Assembly (NCBI GenBank): GCA_016840025.1 | Contig: JAEOTF010000009.1 | Location: 1-6,943 of the forward strand | Direction of reading: 5' to 3' | Source of the DNA: Candidatus Hodarchaeota archaeon | GTDB lineage: Archaea > Asgardarchaeota > Heimdallarchaeia > Hodarchaeales > YT1-039 | Length of the DNA: 6,943 nt | In this document: positions 1 through 5,939 of the stretch, piece after piece | Numbering within the stretch: position 1 is the first letter of the stretch | Layout: each line of letters begins with the position of its first letter | Position numbers and translations under genes: made by a program | Notes under the pieces: model-generated | Databases searched by the model: none | What the model was told of the DNA's origin: nothing | What the model saw: only the letters and a program-made list of their open reading frames with translations

Positions 1-69
1 GGGAATGTCCAAGTTTTTCTGAGTTTTGGGGAACGGCTAAAGAAGTTGTTAGAAAGGAGTTTTGGGTGA
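1..69 (+). CDS. C-terminal end of an unidentified protein (5' truncated by window edge)
   Basis: The frame beginning at base 1 is open for 22 codons and ends at TGA 67-69. The translated tail contains GERLKKLLERSFG, a charged amphipathic stretch typical of a protein C-terminus. The other two forward frames carry stops within the first 70 bases. The stop lies inside the first codons of the next gene (overlap 62-69), an arrangement usual in prokaryotic operons, which supports a real gene end. Too little remains to name a family. It could still be a chance open frame, as only 66 coding bases are visible. Confidence 0.45.
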   Translation, partial: GNVQVFLSFGERLKKLLERSFG

Positions 70-244
70 ATGGAAACCAGAGATCGTGTTATCAAGAAGG
101 AAACTTAAAAAAATTAAAAGCACCCTGTTCCAAATCACGGACATATTCGTGCTGATCGGTATATGGCTCCTCGTCTATCCTTTCAGTTTCATCTTGGTGG
201 CTATTAATGTCACATTAATTCACCGCCGACGGTTTTCAGAGTGA
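62..244 (+). CDS. small single-pass membrane protein, hypothetical
   Basis: This predicted 60-residue protein has a basic N-terminal part (SRRKLKKIK at about 11-19), one long hydrophobic segment at about 28-50 that would cross the membrane once, and a basic tail (HRRRFSE). The start is TTG at 62. AAAGGAG at 53-59 lies just upstream but only 2 nt away, which is unusually close for a ribosome site, so the true start is uncertain; stops upstream in the frame (TAG 50-52) prevent much extension. It overlaps the preceding gene's stop by 8 bp, suggesting translational coupling. I recognise no family. The basic-hydrophobic-basic pattern is sensible for a membrane peptide, but a 60-codon open frame can occur by chance. 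Confidence 0.4.
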   Translation: MGEWKPEIVLSRRKLKKIKSTLFQITDIFVLIGIWLLVYPFSFILVAINVTLIHRRRFSE

Positions 245-267
245 GTACAGCTTCCCTTATCCGCCCC

Positions 268-280
268 AAAAAAAGAAAAA
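268..280 (-). terminator. oligo-T terminator of acs
   Basis: On the - strand this is a run of 12 T interrupted by a single C, starting about 39 bp beyond the acs stop codon. It is the best intrinsic archaeal-type termination signal in the window. With the + strand T runs beside it, the 74 bp gap works as a convergent terminator region. Confidence 0.5.
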
Positions 281-287
281 TCCCCCG

Positions 288-304
288 TTTTTAATCGAAC
301 TTTT
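288..304 (+). terminator. oligo-T tracts ending the left + strand unit
   Basis: Two T runs (288-292 and 301-304) follow the 60-codon gene by 44-60 bp. Archaeal RNA polymerase commonly terminates at oligo-T in the non-template strand without a hairpin, and I see no strong hairpin here. Assignment is by position and composition only. Confidence 0.3.
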
Positions 305-318
305 CTAAAAAGGTTACC

Positions 319-2352
319 TTAGAACTTGATCTCACCCAATTTCTTCCGTTCTTCGATCAAGTCCTCCACGACCTCGGGGTTGGCGAGGGTCATGGTATTC
401 CCGATATCCTGCTGCAGGGCCACCGCGCGGAGGATCCGGCGCATAATCTTACCCGACCGGGTTTTGGGCACCGCGTCCGCAAACATAATCACTTCAGGGT
501 AGACCGCGGGACCAGCCACGGTACGGACGTGTTTTTGAATGTCTTTTTTCAAGTCCTCATTCTGATCCACGCCTGTCATGAGGGAGACATAGGCAAAGAC
601 CGTTGAGCCTTTGAGGGGATGGGGGAAGGGGATAACCGCACTTTCAGCCACCTGGGGATGGGAGTTGATGGCTGCTTCAATCTCCGCGGAGCCGAGGCGA
701 TGACCTGAGACCTTGATCACATCGTCGGACCGACCGAGGATGAAGAAGTAGCCTTCATCGTCGACCAATGCATAGTCCCCGGTGAAGTAATGCCCCTTGA
801 ATTGGGCGAGGTAGGTATTCACGAAGCGGGGATGATCGCCCCAGACGGTGCGCATGAGACCAGGCCAGGGGCGGTCGTAGGCAAAATAGGCTTGGGTGTG
901 GGGCTCGGTGACGTGATTGCCGTCCTCGTCCAATAAGACCGGATTGACCCCGAAGAAGGGGAAGGTGCAGGAGCCGGGCTTCATGGGCGTGATGGCGCCG
1001 AGATTGACCATCATGTAGGAGCCGGTCTCGGTCTGCCAGTAACTATCAACAATGGGTCGACCGACGGGCCGGTCCCCGGTGGAGCCCGCGCCGACCACCG
1101 TCCAATACCAGCGCCACTCGGGCCAGTTACAAACCTCGCCGACGGTGCCGAGCATTTTCAACTTCGAGAGATCCCATTTGGTGACCTCAGCATCGCCAAA
1201 TTTCATGAGGGCGCGAATAGCAGTCGGTGCAGTATAGAAATGGGTGACCCCGAGCTGTTGGCAGAGCTCCCAGAAGCGCCCGGTGTGGGGGTAGGTGGGG
1301 ACACCTTCGTACATCACCGTTATCGCCCCCAAGGCCATCGGGGCATATATTATCTGCGTGTGGCCCGTGATCCACCCGATATCCGCCGTACAATACCATA
1401 CATCCCGCGTCGCGGGTGTTGCGTCCTTCAAATCGAGCAAACAGGAATAATCCCATACATAATAGTTAGTGGACACTCCAAATACTAGATATCCTGCCTG
1501 GGTGTGTACAACACCCTTGGGCTTTCCAGTGGTTCCACTTGTGTAAAGAATGAAGAGCGGATCTTCAGCATCCAAGACTTCCGGTTCACATTCGGTGGAT
1601 TGCTCTTCCATCAATGCCAAGAAATCTACGTCTTTTTCATATTCATAGACCTTTCCACCCGTAAGCTTGATAACCGCGACTTTTTCAATTGATTGGCAGG
1701 TTTCAATAATCCCTTTCAGATTATCTTTCATAGGTCGGTTTCTACCTGCTCGTCTAACTTCATCGGAAACAACTAGGATTTTACAATCGGAGTCATCGAT
1801 TCGATCCTTGACCGAAGCCGCTGAGAACCCACCAAATACAATGGAATGAATCGCTCCGATACGAGCGCATGCAAGCATAACAATGGCGAGCGCGTCGATC
1901 ATTGGTAGCCAAATACAGACCCTATCGCCTTTTTTAACTCCCAAAGCTTTAAAAGCATTGGCAGCCTTACTTACTTCATCTAATAAGGCCTTGTAAGTGT
2001 ATTTCTTGATGGTATCATCTTCCCCCATCCAGATTAAAGCGATTTCATCACCATATCCTTTCTCAACCCACCGATCAAGACAGTTAGCCGAGGTATTGAG
2101 TTTCCCTCCAACAAACCATTTGCCTACAAAGTCATCATAATCACCCGTTGGTGGTTGCCAGACTTTTTCATAAGGGGTAATCCAATCGATCTTTTTAGCT
2201 TCTTCAGCCCAGAATTCTTCAGGATTTTCAACAGATTTCTTCCATTTTGCAAAATAATCGTCCATAGATTTTATTCTAGAGTTTTTAGCCAATTCAGGCA
2301 AAGGATAATACTTTTTTGCCTTTTCTTTCTCTGTTTCTGTTAATTCCGACAT
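319..2352 (-). CDS. acs: acetyl-CoA synthetase, AMP-forming (EC 6.2.1.1)
   Basis: Cytosolic enzyme that activates acetate: acetate + ATP to acetyl-AMP + PPi, then transfer to CoA. At 677 residues it is full length or slightly long for Acs (usually about 630-660). Visible in order are an N-terminal Acs cap (about 30-95), the ATP-binding P-loop YTSGTTGKPKG (270-280), GWITGH (326-331) lining the acyl pocket, YWQTETG (438-444) with the Trp (W439) that restricts the pocket to acetate in characterised Acs, the adenosine-binding TGD (524-526), hinge region GRSDDVIKVSGHR (540-552), and PKTRSGK (629-635) whose final Lys (K635) is the catalytic, acetylation-controlled residue in bacterial Acs. The residue after GE in the usual VGEP motif is Val here (404-407), and residues 301-319 look about ten longer than usual. 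Start ATG 2350-2352 has only weak GGG 8 nt upstream. Base composition changes abruptly near residue 305. Function is confident; acetate specificity is inferred from the pocket residues. Confidence 0.96.
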   Translation of the reverse strand: MSELTETEKEKAKKYYPLPELAKNSRIKSMDDYFAKWKKSVENPEEFWAEEAKKIDWITPYEKVWQPPTGDYDDFVGKWFVGGKLNTSANCLDRWVEKGYGDEIALIWMGEDDTIKKYTYKALLDEVSKAANAFKALGVKKGDRVCIWLPMIDALAIVMLACARIGAIHSIVFGGFSAASVKDRIDDSDCKILVVSDEVRRAGRNRPMKDNLKGIIETCQSIEKVAVIKLTGGKVYEYEKDVDFLALMEEQSTECEPEVLDAEDPLFILYTSGTTGKPKGVVHTQAGYLVFGVSTNYYVWDYSCLLDLKDATPATRDVWYCTADIGWITGHTQIIYAPMALGAITVMYEGVPTYPHTGRFWELCQQLGVTHFYTAPTAIRALMKFGDAEVTKWDLSKLKMLGTVGEVCNWPEWRWYWTVVGAGSTGDRPVGRPIVDSYWQTETGSYMMVNLGAITPMKPGSCTFPFFGVNPVLLDEDGNHVTEPHTQAYFAYDRPWPGLMRTVWGDHPRFVNTYLAQFKGHYFTGDYALVDDEGYFFILGRSDDVIKVSGHRLGSAEIEAAINSHPQVAESAVIPFPHPLKGSTVFAYVSLMTGVDQNEDLKKDIQKHVRTVAGPAVYPEVIMFADAVPKTRSGKIMRRILRAVALQQDIGNTMTLANPEVVEDLIEERKKLGEIKF
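361..1440. other. GC-rich block inside acs (possible recombined segment)
   Basis: Hand-counting each 60-base row gives about 59% GC for 361-1440 (634 of 1080 bases). The rest of the gene at 1441-2340 has about 42% (374 of 900), and 301-360 about 35%. Both edges lie inside the reading frame, which stays intact across them. The right edge coincides with residues about 305-311, where the protein also looks longer than ordinary Acs. Horizontal replacement of the C-terminal half, or a chimeric assembly, would both give this pattern. Confidence 0.65.
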
Positions 2353-2428
2353 ATAATCGCCCTATTTTCGCGTATTTTCCGCATTTGAATTATTTCAACA
2401 AGTACATAACACTCATATTTCAAATTTT

Positions 2429-2440
2429 GTATAATATTAC
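2429..2440 (-). promoter_or_regulatory. candidate TATA box of acs
   Basis: On the - strand the sequence is GTAATATTATAC, preceded by an A-rich stretch that could act as a TFB-recognition element. Transcription starting about 25 bp downstream would leave a leader of roughly 50 bases before the acs ATG. The spacer is so AT-rich that several other TATA-like choices exist, for example around 2413-2420, so this placement is tentative. Confidence 0.25.
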
Positions 2441-2637
2441 ATCGTTTTTTCTTTCCTTTTCTGAAGTGATTTATGATTTAGAACACGATTTCTCTCAATT
2501 TTTTTTCCTCAGCAGTGATTTCCTTATTTTCTGCCATAAAAAATTGTTTCAATACTTTTTTAACATAGAGTGAGAAAAAAGGGCTCATTTTCGCAATTAC
2601 ATGTGCCAGGGATTAACAAATAGTGGTTTAGTTTTAT

Positions 2638-2654
2638 AAAAATGCCTTAAAAAA
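2638..2654 (-). terminator. candidate oligo-T terminator of the Rag-like GTPase gene
   Basis: Read on the - strand, a run of six T (2654-2649) is followed after six bases by five T (2642-2638), about 130 bp beyond the stop codon of the GTPase gene. Two closely spaced T tracts suit archaeal hairpin-free termination. The distance is long and another T6 tract lies at 2580-2575, so the actual end point is uncertain. Confidence 0.25.
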
Positions 2655-2783
2655 GTGCCACATCTCAATAATCAACTTTTGCACTATATTTTGTTATTTG
2701 CTCCGTTTGATAGAATAGCAAACTCTTTAATCATTCACTTCAATAAGTTAGAAACCTATTTTACCCATATTTTACTATTTCAT

Positions 2784-4040
2784 TTATGAAATATCTACAA
2801 AAAAGTTATCAATCCAAGGCGCTATATGTTCCTGTAAATCTGAGAGTAAAGGTTCTTCAATTGCACGAAGATTTCCTGTAACCGTTGCTAAATATAAATC
2901 GCTTTTTGAAGTCTGTAATGGAGAGAAGATTATATACATGAAGGCATCAGGCACCCAAACTGCATAGGTATGAGGTAACTCTGCAAAGGGTTCATAATCG
3001 GGGCTGCGGGGGTTACGAATTAGGGCAGCATGCTCGGTTACTTCTTCAAAAATTCTGGCGTAGATTTTTTCCTTTTCTTTAATACCCATTCGGATGTATT
3101 CGGCGACCGGTAACCCCTTTGATGAAATTAGGAATGCACCACTAATTCCTTGAAGTTCAGGTTTATCGCTATAGAACTGTAATGTATCATTCAAAACTAG
3201 CTGAACAGGACTAACTCTCGAAAGAATGGTAGAAAAAGCCTTAACTAGCGAAAAAATGGAAAAGATAGACGTTTTAAAGAACTCATGTTCAGTATACTCA
3301 TACTCTTTCAGAATTTCCTTAATTTTAATAGTTACAAAAGATGCCGTGCTTTCCATCTCTTTTTTAGCAGTATCGGTGTACTCCTCATCCATCTTATGCA
3401 AATGAATACTAATAAATGGTTTTTCACCCAGTACCTTCAATGTCGCAAGAATTTTAGCAAAATAACTGAAACTTTCAGGAAGACGACTCTGTTTTTGCAC
3501 ATCTATTAAATATATTAGAACCATTGTTCGCGCAAAAAACGACTTAGGATCATTAAAATAGAGATCATGGAATTGTCTTTGCCCCCCAAGATCCCAGATG
3601 TTTAAATTGGCTCCAATAAACTCATATTGTTCAAGAGATGCTCCAAGAGTTGGCCGTGTATCACCAACCGTCTTCATAGCTTGCAAAGATTCAATTGTAG
3701 ACGTTTTTCCTGCTTGGTCAAGTCCGGATATTAAAATACGTTGGGATACAGCTTGATCCTCTCTCTGAAACTCTTTCTCTGCGAAAACAACCAAAATCCT
3801 TGCAGCAGCTTGCCATAAACTTACTTGAGTACTTTTCACATTTCCCTCTGCAATAATGGCCGATAAATCTGCTTTAGCTAACTCTTTGATGGTTTTGATT
3901 CCCTCTCTGCGTAATCTTCCTGCAAAAAAGGGAATTAACCCGTTTATTGCTTCTAGTTCTGCATTTGGAAGTGTTTCTTTCGTTATTTCAGCGTGAAATT
4001 TCTCGGTAATAAGCGGAAGAATGCGATCAGGTAATGTCAA
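2784..4040 (-). CDS. Rag/Gtr-like GTPase with N-terminal helix-hairpin-helix and C-terminal roadblock-like domain
   Basis: A 418-residue three-part protein. Residues about 24-90 resemble a RadA/RNAP-alpha type helix-hairpin-helix module (GRLRREGIKTIKELAKADLS at 41-60). The GTPase domain covers about 100-275: Walker A GLDQAGKTS (106-114), switch I PTLGAS (130-135), switch II WDLGGQ (149-154), G4 HKMD (215-218) and G5 TSI (257-259). G1 is Arf-like, but HKMD in place of NKxD, the TSI motif and the sequence after WDLGGQ match eukaryotic RagA/Gtr1 as I recall it. Residues about 278-418 look like a roadblock/longin-type alpha-beta domain (GAFLISSKGLPVAEY, 301-315), also as in Rag proteins. No membrane segment or lipidation site is seen. 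Start TTG at 4040 follows GGGG at 4050-4053; a stop 24 bp upstream leaves no ATG alternative. It diverges from the operon beginning at 4143. A nutrient-signalling role is not shown; GTP binding is well supported. Confidence 0.92.
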   Translation of the reverse strand: MTLPDRILPLITEKFHAEITKETLPNAELEAINGLIPFFAGRLRREGIKTIKELAKADLSAIIAEGNVKSTQVSLWQAAARILVVFAEKEFQREDQAVSQRILISGLDQAGKTSTIESLQAMKTVGDTRPTLGASLEQYEFIGANLNIWDLGGQRQFHDLYFNDPKSFFARTMVLIYLIDVQKQSRLPESFSYFAKILATLKVLGEKPFISIHLHKMDEEYTDTAKKEMESTASFVTIKIKEILKEYEYTEHEFFKTSIFSIFSLVKAFSTILSRVSPVQLVLNDTLQFYSDKPELQGISGAFLISSKGLPVAEYIRMGIKEKEKIYARIFEEVTEHAALIRNPRSPDYEPFAELPHTYAVWVPDAFMYIIFSPLQTSKSDLYLATVTGNLRAIEEPLLSDLQEHIAPWIDNFFVDIS

Positions 4041-4085
4041 TCTTTTAATCCCCGATACTAGTTAGAATGGTTTTAGAATAATAAT

Positions 4086-4095
4086 TAATATAAAC
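4086..4095. promoter_or_regulatory. shared divergent TATA region between the Rag-like gene and the 4-gene operon
   Basis: The 102 bp between the divergent starts is AT-rich and contains TTAATATAAA. On the - strand it reads TTTATATTAA, ending about 46 bp before the TTG start, consistent with a 20-25 base leader after the usual 25 bp TATA-to-start distance. On the + strand it lies about 48 bp before the ATG at 4143, also suitable. One near-symmetrical element could serve both directions, or two overlapping boxes may exist. No clear operator repeat is visible. Confidence 0.4.
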
Positions 4096-4142
4096 AATAA
4101 CCATATTGCTATCTCGAAGAATTCCAATCTCGTGGTGTAATT

Positions 4143-4586
4143 ATGAAGAAAACTTCGTTAAACACACGAAAATTCGGCCATTTTCCTAATTTTCTCTTAT
4201 TTACTGTTCCTGGAACCATTTTAATCGGTATTTTAATGTTTGTTCAGGACTGGAGTGAGGGTATTGCCCTGAGTGCCCTGATTCTCTGGATTATTTTCAT
4301 TTCTGTTCCGGGTACTTACTTTGGGATAGAATTCTTTGTTATTCTCTTCAAACAAATGTTTGAAACTGCTGTTGATTATGCAGCATTCTTTGTTGCCTTC
4401 ATTGTATCTGCAATAGTCTTTTTTGCAGTTGGGGAGTATGGACTTATGCCCTTTATTTCGGATAACGATGAAAGTCTCTTGGATGAACCTCTTGCGGCAA
4501 TTTTTATCATTCTTGTTCCTGCATTTACTGTTGCCGTTTTTGTAGGTCGATGGTTTAATATACAGCGTTCTGAATCACGTAGATAA
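4143..4586 (+). CDS. multi-pass membrane protein, hypothetical (first gene of GTPase operon)
   Basis: This 147-residue protein has a basic N-terminus (MKKTSLNTRK) and about four hydrophobic segments at roughly 17-34, 45-69 (long, possibly a re-entrant or two short helices), 79-97 and 117-137. A short acidic loop (SDNDESLLDE, 106-115) lies between the last two, and the tail is basic (QRSESRR). By the positive-inside rule both ends would be cytoplasmic and the acidic loop outside. There is no signal peptidase site or known motif, and I do not recognise the family. Only 12 bp separate its stop from the small-GTPase start, so the two are very likely co-transcribed. Since that GTPase has no lipid-anchor cysteine, this protein is a plausible membrane docking partner, but that is inference. 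Start ATG at 4143 has only a weak purine-rich GGTG before it. Confidence 0.85.
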   Translation: MKKTSLNTRKFGHFPNFLLFTVPGTILIGILMFVQDWSEGIALSALILWIIFISVPGTYFGIEFFVILFKQMFETAVDYAAFFVAFIVSAIVFFAVGEYGLMPFISDNDESLLDEPLAAIFIILVPAFTVAVFVGRWFNIQRSESRR

Positions 4587-4598
4587 CTGGTTAAGCTA

Positions 4599-5147
4599 AT
4601 GAGATCCTCCACATCATCTCGTCTTGGGGATTATGCCTTCAAGATCATTACATTAGGTTCCCCTGCAGTAGGAAAAACCTCCTTAATTAGACGATTTGCT
4701 GATAACAAATTTCTGGAAGATTACAAGACAACATTGGGAGTAGATATTACCACAAAAAATATCATCCTTAAAAAAGAAATTTACGTCACTCTCCTATGTG
4801 TCGATCCAGGTGGACAGGACTTTTTTGGAAAATTACGTCCTGTTTATTATCGGGGCGCTCGCGGCGCCGTTATTTTGTTTGATCTTACCCGCCGCTCTAC
4901 GTTTGAGGATTTACATCATTGGAAGGCTGAATTTCAGAGTGAAGTGGGTGAAGATATTCCACTCTCAATCGTAGGGAATAAATCTGATCTTGAACCTCAA
5001 GTTACTGATGAAGAGATAAAAGAAGTAGCAGACTTGTTTAAATGTAAAAAGTGGTATCTTACTTCAGCAAAGACTGGGGCAAACGTAATTAATGTTTATC
5101 ATGATCTTGCTCTCGAAATTCTTTTTGAAAAGGAAAATAACACCTAA
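4599..5147 (+). CDS. Rab/Ras-like small GTPase
   Basis: A 182-residue single-domain GTPase of ordinary Rab/Ras length. G1 is GSPAVGKTS (20-28), G2 YKTTLGVDI (42-50, Thr45 for magnesium), G3 DPGGQ (69-73, catalytic-type Gln73), G4 NKSD (127-130), G5 TSAK (155-158). The Rab-like ring TLGVD after switch I and RPVYYRGA after switch II place it nearest Rab/Ras rather than Arf. Two oddities: the position equal to Ras Gly12 is Pro22, and switch II has PGG where Rab/Ras has TAG, with no Trp before the Asp (VDPGGQ). The tail (FEKENNT) lacks any cysteine, so eukaryotic-style prenylation is not possible. The gene sits between a membrane protein (12 bp upstream) and a MinD-like ATPase (21 bp downstream). 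ATG at 4599 has no clear ribosome site but places the P-loop normally. The cellular target is unknown. Confidence 0.95.
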   Translation: MRSSTSSRLGDYAFKIITLGSPAVGKTSLIRRFADNKFLEDYKTTLGVDITTKNIILKKEIYVTLLCVDPGGQDFFGKLRPVYYRGARGAVILFDLTRRSTFEDLHHWKAEFQSEVGEDIPLSIVGNKSDLEPQVTDEEIKEVADLFKCKKWYLTSAKTGANVINVYHDLALEILFEKENNT

Positions 5148-5168
5148 TTTAATCGGTAGTGTGTCTAG

Positions 5169-5939
5169 TTGCGAAAAATAGTCCTTCACTCATACAAGGG
5201 AGGAACAGGAAAAACAATTCTAAGCGCTAATATTGCTGCTGAGGCCGCTCGACGTGGTTTTAAGGTGGGCTTGTTTGATCTAGACTTTCGTGCTCCTTCT
5301 TTGACAACTTTGTTCAATTATGAGCCAGAATGTTTTCTGAATGATTACTTTAAGGGGACTTTCACTCTTGATGAGATTCTTATCGATGTTTCTTCTGTAT
5401 ATGACTTAAAAGGTCGCTTTTTTATTGCGTTCTCTTCACCCGAGATTCAAGTTATTCGTAAAATGATTGCAAAAAGTGGAACATACCACATTGATATGCT
5501 TAGAGCCTTATTGAGCGCAGTCAGAAAGTTACAGGAAGAAAATAAATTTGACCTCTTGGTTTTCGATTCTTCTCCTGGGATTGAACCATGGAGTGTAAAT
5601 GCTATAATTGCTGCAGATATCACTTTTATTGTGTTGAAACCCAGTTTATTGGATCGAATAGGAACTAAACGAATGTTGATGGGCATCTATCAACAGCTTC
5701 CTAAGGATAAAAGCTTCTATCTGATTTATAACAGATTTATAGCGGGAACCGATGTTAAAAGCATTGGTAATTACCCAGTACAAGCTACGATACCCTGTTA
5801 TTGTGATCATGTTATTGCAGCTGATGAAGAAATCTTTGTCCTAACAAAACCAGATCACCCATTCAGTCAAGACATCAGAAAGCTGGTTGATAATGTCGAT
5901 GAACGGTTTTCCTTACATCCCAAGGAGGAAGTTGCATGA
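5169..5939 (+). CDS. MinD/ParA-family ATPase (deviant Walker A, SIMIBI class)
   Basis: A 256-residue ATPase. The deviant Walker A YKGGTGKT (9-16) carries the signature Lys10 that contacts ATP across the dimer in MinD/ParA proteins, plus Lys15. Switch I is DLDFRAPS (37-44), Walker B-like LLVFDSSPG (129-137), and the adenine-contacting YNR is at 187-189. The family forms ATP-dependent dimers that position division sites, chromosomes, flagella or chemosensory arrays. The Lys10 position and lack of a C-terminal amphipathic membrane helix are visible; the tail after FSQDIRKLVDNVDERF is short and hydrophilic. No basic DNA-binding patch is obvious. CYC at 210-212 sits where relatives usually have PYD-type sequence; this is not the CxxC of Mrp/ApbC iron-sulphur carriers. 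Start TTG at 5169 gives the expected distance to the P-loop. It overlaps the next gene by 4 bp and follows the small GTPase by 21 bp, so a role paired with that GTPase is likely. Confidence 0.93.
   Translation: MRKIVLHSYKGGTGKTILSANIAAEAARRGFKVGLFDLDFRAPSLTTLFNYEPECFLNDYFKGTFTLDEILIDVSSVYDLKGRFFIAFSSPEIQVIRKMIAKSGTYHIDMLRALLSAVRKLQEENKFDLLVFDSSPGIEPWSVNAIIAADITFIVLKPSLLDRIGTKRMLMGIYQQLPKDKSFYLIYNRFIAGTDVKSIGNYPVQATIPCYCDHVIAADEEIFVLTKPDHPFSQDIRKLVDNVDERFSLHPKEEVA
5922..5928 (+). promoter_or_regulatory. strong Shine-Dalgarno for the last operon gene
   Basis: AAGGAGG lies within the final codons of the MinD-like gene, 7 nt before the ATG at 5936. It is the only near-perfect ribosome-binding site in the operon and fixes the start of the downstream gene; with the ATGA overlap it predicts efficient re-initiation. 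Confidence 0.8.

Larger units (their letters stand above)
2353..2783. other. 431 bp AT-rich intergenic spacer between acs and the Rag-like GTPase gene
   Basis: No convincing gene lies here. The + strand frame open across 2316-2573 gives a low-complexity Phe/Ile-rich peptide starting inside acs antisense, and is rejected. I see no tRNA, rRNA, CRISPR or riboswitch pattern. Content that can be pointed to: A runs on the + strand at 2535-2543, 2575-2580, 2638-2642 and 2649-2654 (T tracts for - strand transcripts), a weak inverted repeat AGTGC/GCACT at 2655-2659 and 2680-2684, and a short TGAG/CTCA pair flanking 2575-2583. It must hold the end of the upstream transcript and the acs promoter. Confidence 0.6.

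Noticed and set aside
1052..1849. Several + strand and one alternative - strand open frame across acs (for example 1187-1456 -, 1240-1488 +, 1504-1692 +)
   Set aside because: They lie antisense or out of frame within an unmistakable acs, have no family features and are explained by the GC-rich coding sequence.
2155..2573. Two + strand open frames (2155-2343 and 2316-2573) over the acs 5' end and the spacer
   Set aside because: Their products are low-complexity Phe/Ile/Leu-rich strings from AT-rich DNA, and both overlap acs antisense; no ribosome site is visible.
2571..2587. TGAG/CTCA hairpin with T6 on the - strand as a strong terminator
   Set aside because: A 4 bp stem is expected by chance in AT-rich DNA, and it lies 200 bp beyond the gene; kept only as a remark in the spacer entry.
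3285..3509. 74-codon + strand frame inside the Rag-like gene
   Set aside because: Antisense to the switch II to G4 coding region of a clear GTPase; no motif.
2784..4040. Calling the 418-residue GTPase a plain Arf because of GLDQAGKT and WDLGGQ
   Set aside because: HKMD, TSI and the roadblock-like C-terminus fit Rag/Gtr better; Arf has NKQD and CAT and no such tail.
4376..5686. - strand frames at 4376-4612 and 5447-5686
   Set aside because: Shadows of the membrane protein gene and the MinD-like gene; the products have no family features.
5169..5939. Mrp/ApbC-type iron-sulphur carrier or nitrogenase NifH-like protein
   Set aside because: The conserved CxxC and the NifH cluster cysteines are not seen; the CYC pair is in a different arrangement.
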